64,000 bases of DNA, taken from positions 1,488,001-1,552,000 of the forward strand of contig JBAJFE010000004.1 in the NCBI GenBank assembly GCA_037903355.1, read 5' to 3'. This DNA is from Trichuris trichiura (taxonomy: Eukaryota > Nematoda > Enoplea > Trichinellida > Trichuridae). Below are positions 60,801 to 64,000 of the stretch, in pieces; the stretch's first letter is position 1; each line of letters opens with the position of its first letter. Made by a program: the position numbers and the translations under genes. The notes under the pieces were generated by a model. That model saw nothing but the letters and a program-made list of their open reading frames with translations. It was not told the DNA's origin and did no database searches.

Positions 60801-62807
60801 CGGCGCGCGTAACCCACGAAACTTCTTTTGTTGCAAAGTTTACGATAGATGTTCATTATTTCTGCAAGCTTACTTACTACAGTCAAAATAAGGATTGCAG
60901 GATACAGGCGAGGCGTGGAGACAGTTAAAATCCCGAAAGATAAAAATTACAAAGTATGTTTTTTTAAAGCTGCTTTCACCATAGGGATTGCCGTGGTTAT
61001 GCAAATTTTCGATCGACAAGAAAATCCTGTAAATACTATTTTGCCTCCTTATCTTTTAATTAAGTAATATCATTTTCGGGATATTCACCGTTCAGGGTTT
61101 CGACGTACACCCTGCTGGGTGAGCATAAACGGGTGCATATGAAGTCAACGTCTATATTATACGACTGTTTTCATCCACTAAAGAACGCAAAACTTTCAAC
61201 TGTTTTTTGTTCAATTACGAATGCGGGACAGCGTTTAAGATATTTTGTTATATTAGAGATAACTACGTGATATTATTTGTACGCAGATATGTAGGACGAA
61301 GATAGCTCGTTGTATCTTATCCAAAAGGACTCATGCTTCAAAGATTTCAAAATTGTGAACTATGAAGCGATATCCTTAAGCATTAGCTTGTAATTTTAAG
61401 GGGAAAAGACATTGTTCATTTTGTTGTAAAAATCCCTTTGATTTCCGGTGCTTTCAAGCCCTCACCTTTCCCGCATTTTCAGAGCGAAGTGAAAACCTCT
61501 TAAAGCCGGCGCGGCCTTAATACATTTTTTGAGAAATCGGAAACGGAAAGTAACAAGATTTTGTGCAACAAGGTTGGGAATGATATAAGGCAAAAGTAAG
61601 CGAGCAGTTTTTAAAACAATAACCGTAACAAATAAAAATAAAATAATATAAAAAGAGAATGATAGTAAAATGTGGCTTGCGCGTTGTGTAGCTGCAAGTT
61701 CGCTTGGGCTTCCGCTTTTCCCGCTCCGTAAATATCGTTTGTTCAAATTATTGATTTTTCGCAACGGGTATTCTTTGTTAACGTATAATTTTACGGTAAG
61801 CATCGTGTTGCCTTGAAGCATTATGTAAATATTACGAAACTACGAGAATGCGCTCGCTTTGCTCGACAAACCCTTAACGATTCTGTAGAAAGTTCTTGAA
61901 AACTACATCACGCTGCTTCGTGAGGAATTTTGAAAAATAAGGTCTACCAAATGTCACAGGAAAAAGCGATATCTAATACGGGCGCCTAAGCTCTATTATT
62001 TAAATTGGAACTTCAGGTTGGCATGGTCGGAGACGGAATCAATGATAGTCCGGCACTGGCTGCAGCCAATGTCGGCATAGCTATTGCGTCTGGTTCCGAC
62101 GTGGCTATCGAGTCTGCCAGTATAGTGCTAATCAAAGTAAGCTCGTGTTTACGCAGCAGCTCTTCTTTGGTTTCATTGACGATCGGGTCATCGAGTTTAG
62201 AATGACTTGCTCGACGTTGTCGCCGCTATCGACTTATCCGCAAAGACAACTCGTCGCATTCGGCTCAATTTTCTTTTCGCCTCCATTTACAATCTTGTTG
62301 GCATTCCAATCGCGGCTGGTAAGTTGTTGCAAACCGACGCTAAGTGTGCTTGTCAGCTTTGTTGTTTACTTTTAAAAAGCTGACACCAACTTGCGCTTTC
62401 AACTTGGCTGTACGGAAAATATATTGACGCGCGTTTCAGGAGCTTTCCGGCCACTTGGTTTAGGCCTTCAACCGTGGATGGCGGCGGCTGCTATGGCAAT
62501 GTCGTCGGTTAGCGTGGTCACTTCATCATTGATGCTTAAACTTTATAAAAAACCAACCCAAAGCAGTCTGGCTACATCGGACTACGCCAGTCATCTAGCA
62601 CGCTTGCGATCGATGGACGATTCCGCCATCAGTTTGCACAGAGGTTTGGAAGATATTAGAAGACCAAAAAAGAGCTCTCCAAGTTCAAGTATTCAATCAA
62701 AGATATTATCCATCATACGCGGCGGGGAGCAAATGTCTAGAGACGAACGGACTGTCCAGCGTGGCCTCCTATCCGCGGACAGCGTAGATGATGACAGCGT
62801 ACCTTGA
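50905..62807 (+). CDS. ATP7: Copper-transporting P1B-type ATPase, 1226 aa, 20 exons
   Basis: Exons: 50905-51373, 55520-55792, 55844-56007, 56071-56232, 56294-56370, 56426-56597, 56658-56891, 57064-57204, 57261-57369, 57426-57550, 57608-57742, 59032-59283, 59349-59531, 59589-59799, 59854-59994, 60054-60196, 60255-60338, 62017-62136, 62201-62318 and 62440-62807. The frame is exact across all junctions. It pumps Cu+ into the secretory pathway or out of the cell. Four N-terminal metal-binding domains show [21 protein letters not shown] and GMTCSAC. Catalytic motifs are TGEP, the ion-binding CPC in [25 protein letters not shown] and [10 protein letters not shown]. The loop before the CPC helix is His-rich ([13 protein letters not shown]). 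Length is close to nematode CUA-1. Three long introns (51374-55519, 57743-59031, 60339-62016) hold repeats. Confidence 0.95.
52803..52977. mobile_element. Tc1/mariner-type MITE
   Basis: The 171-bp element 52805-52975 has terminal inverted repeats beginning CAGTAAAACCCC (left) and ending GGGGTTTTACTG (right). It is flanked by TA on both sides. TTGACCA/TGGTCAA motifs repeat inside. TA duplication plus CAGT ends fit the Tc1/mariner superfamily. There is no ORF. Confidence 0.88.
53160..53290 (-). mobile_element. PLE terminal-repeat remnant with degenerate hammerhead-like core
   Basis: The minus strand holds CTGAAGA (53276-53282), a GGGT..GCCC stem and AAAT in place of GAAA. A CCCG/ATTCTTCCGTAA segment follows, then GTACCAAGAAGCTATGTTTTC, the tail shared by the insertions at 13489 and 57871. 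Confidence 0.6.
57760..57801. repeat. (TA)n microsatellite
   Basis: About 21 TA dinucleotides just inside ATP7 intron 11. Confidence 0.95.
57931..57958 (-). ncRNA. Hammerhead-like core, left arm (degenerate)
   Basis: The minus strand reads CTGAGGA, CGGGCC, loop, GACCC, AAAA. CTGANGA is intact; GAAA has lost its G. Confidence 0.45.
58169..58196 (+). ncRNA. Hammerhead-like core, right arm (degenerate)
   Basis: The plus strand reads CTAAAGA, CGGGTC, loop, GACCT, GAAA, GCTCCGGAG. The invariant G of CTGANGA is A. Confidence 0.45.
58641..58774. repeat. TTAGGC-type repeat pair in inverted orientation
   Basis: GGCTTAGGCTTAGGCTAAGGC with GGAACATGATAGTC (from 58645) is answered in reverse by GGCTATCGTGTTCTGTCC and TAGCCTAAGGC (58736-58766). 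It is the same family as 30431 and 60658. Confidence 0.55.
58966..58987. repeat. (TA)n microsatellite, short
   Basis: About 11 TA dinucleotides upstream of ATP7 exon 12. Confidence 0.9.
60339..62016 (+). other. 1.7-kb intron 17 of ATP7
   Basis: It lies between [17 protein letters not shown] and [12 protein letters not shown]. It contains a TTAGGC-type hairpin. Open frames (60849-61067, minus 61462-61821) have no supported function. Confidence 0.7.
60658..60708. repeat. Dispersed hairpin with telomere-like TTAGGC arms, copy 2
   Basis: ACCTAAGCCTAAGC, a TTAAATATA centre and GCTTAGGCTTAGGT form a foldback of about 51 nt, followed by CAGGATAGCC. It mirrors the copy at 30431-30480. Confidence 0.65.
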
Positions 62808-63866
62808 TCTGATCGCTCTATTGAATTGCCTATAGTCAACGGTGCAATAAATCCCCTCGTGAAATCTCCTCAACAAACCTGCTTTGACAGTTCGCTGCGC
62901 TATTAATCGTTTAAAATAACTGGATGAATCATCAGTGTTTATTTCAAACGGTTGACAGCGCAGAGAACATATTCATAATCAAGCAAAGTAGGCGAAATGA
63001 ATTTTAAAAAGTTGTTTGGCCAATTTAAATTTTTTAACCTTTACTGCCATTTAATGATTCAATTTTCTAACCAGCCGAGCAAGTTTAACTAATGAATTGG
63101 CAATCGAATCTTTTTTAAAATGCCCGTTACCGTGCGCGGCAATTAGTTTCACTTAACCGCCCGCGACGAGTTGACTTTTTTACGTACGTTCGGGTTGAAA
63201 TTTAAACTATTACGTCATCGCGGGACGTTTTCTTCGATCAGATTTCCAAATACAATTCTTACGCAACATTCAGCGTGGTTGACGACTTTGCCGCTGGGCA
63301 AATAACAGCCGAGAAAAGATGACTTTATCTAACTTAACTGGTGCGGCCGGGTCGGCCCATTTCTTCGTTTTTGAATTGCCACTGGACCGGCACGAAGGGA
63401 AGACATTATTGCACGAACTATTGAAGAACTAGTTCTATTCAAACAAAGCGAATGTGGCTACTCGGCGCCGCACCGGAAAAGCAATCTAATTAGAAGGCCA
63501 CTGCTCTACGTTGTGACAATAATGAACAACCTCCCCCCTTCGTATTGCCTTTCCTACGCATGGCTAGTACAGCATGCCCTTTGTTGAATTTGTGTCAACG
63601 ATAAAATTACGACCTACTCTAAGTTGAATGAAGCTGAATGGAGTTTATCCATTCAAAGCGCACGCGTTCAGCACGCCTATTACTCTACCGAAAATAACGT
63701 CGCAGCCTATAAGTAAAACTGTCTCTCAACTTTGTCGCGTCCCTAATAGATAACTGAAAAAAACAATGCGACGCTTTTGAATACAAAATTTCTTAACTAC
63801 CAAAGCTGTATATACGCGATTAGCATAGGACTTAACGTCAGCATTACATAAAGGTTTATTACTTAC
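62808..63866. other. 3' flank of ATP7, no gene seen
   Basis: AT-rich intergenic sequence. If the exon at 63867-63947 is real, part of this would be its intron or downstream exons on the minus strand, which I could not resolve. Confidence 0.35.
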
Positions 63867-63947
63867 CTTTGATAGCAGGATGAGACCAACATTGGGCATT
63901 GTGATAAGCGGTAGGAGTAGCGGAACGAGTTTAATGAATAGCACTGC
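63867..63947 (-). CDS. Possible internal exon of an unknown membrane protein (partial)
   Basis: On the minus strand an acceptor (TTTAG) and a donor (GTAAGT) bound exactly 27 open codons. They encode a hydrophobic stretch, KLVPLLLPLITMPNVGLILL. Phase is 0 at both ends. This could be a transmembrane segment of a gene extending beyond the window edge, but no adjacent exon was found. Confidence 0.3.
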
Positions 63948-64000
63948 CTAAAGGGACAGATCACGCGTAAAAGAGAATGGAAAAAATGCCGCAAGATAAA

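Noticed and set aside
1..64000. tRNA, rRNA or CRISPR arrays
   Set aside because: None recognised by eye. The tandem arrays here lack the short-repeat/unique-spacer pattern, and the genome is eukaryotic.

Overview
The window is eukaryotic and animal. Its genes are split by many short introns, typically about 50 nt with GT-AG ends. The protein set is metazoan: PI4K-alpha, SRP9, an SLC6/SNF transporter, a tau-tubulin/CK1-type kinase, arginine kinase, beta-sarcoglycan, a two-pore (TWK) potassium channel and an ATP7 copper pump. Arginine kinase, SNF/TWK-type genes, compact introns and short TTAGGC-type motifs fit a nematode. I infer a clade I (Dorylaimia, Trichuris-like) worm, but no marker here settles the genus.

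Layout. 330-569: SRP9. 848-1951: a 375-bp tandem repeat. 2835-13257: the large PI4KA gene. 15693-19683: a divergent SNF/SLC6 transporter. 20440-21668: a CK1/TTBK-like kinase. 21.97-23.63 kb: a tandem array whose units each contain a copy of the 3' end of the next gene. 23634-25402 (minus): arginine kinase with an N-terminal hydrophobic anchor. 27684-29759: beta-sarcoglycan. 32737-39618: a TWK channel whose first intron holds Penelope-like elements (PLEs; reverse transcriptase plus GIY-YIG endonuclease) on the minus strand. 40.5-41.4 kb: a tandem duplication. 45962-46255: a small secreted, amidated, CRF/DH44-like neuropeptide precursor candidate. 50905-62807: the 20-exon ATP7-type copper ATPase.

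The most unusual signal is a dispersed set of hammerhead-ribozyme-like cores (CTGANGA, a GGGTC/GACCC stem-loop, then GAAA). They occur in the PLE terminal repeats and in two short ORF-less inverted-dimer insertions (13489-13715 and 57871-58297). Each insertion is flanked by a perfect 13-bp target-site duplication and carries the same 36-nt tail. Also notable are the arginine-kinase-derived array, the neuropeptide candidate, a His-rich loop in the copper pump, two GC-AG introns, a Tc1/mariner-type MITE, a hAT-type MITE and two long hairpins.

The genes do not form an operon. Several are neuromuscular (SNF, TWK, sarcoglycan, arginine kinase, neuropeptide) but appear independently transcribed. 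Exon junctions were worked out by reading frames and splice sites, and by comparison with remembered family sequences. No alignment or RNA data were available.
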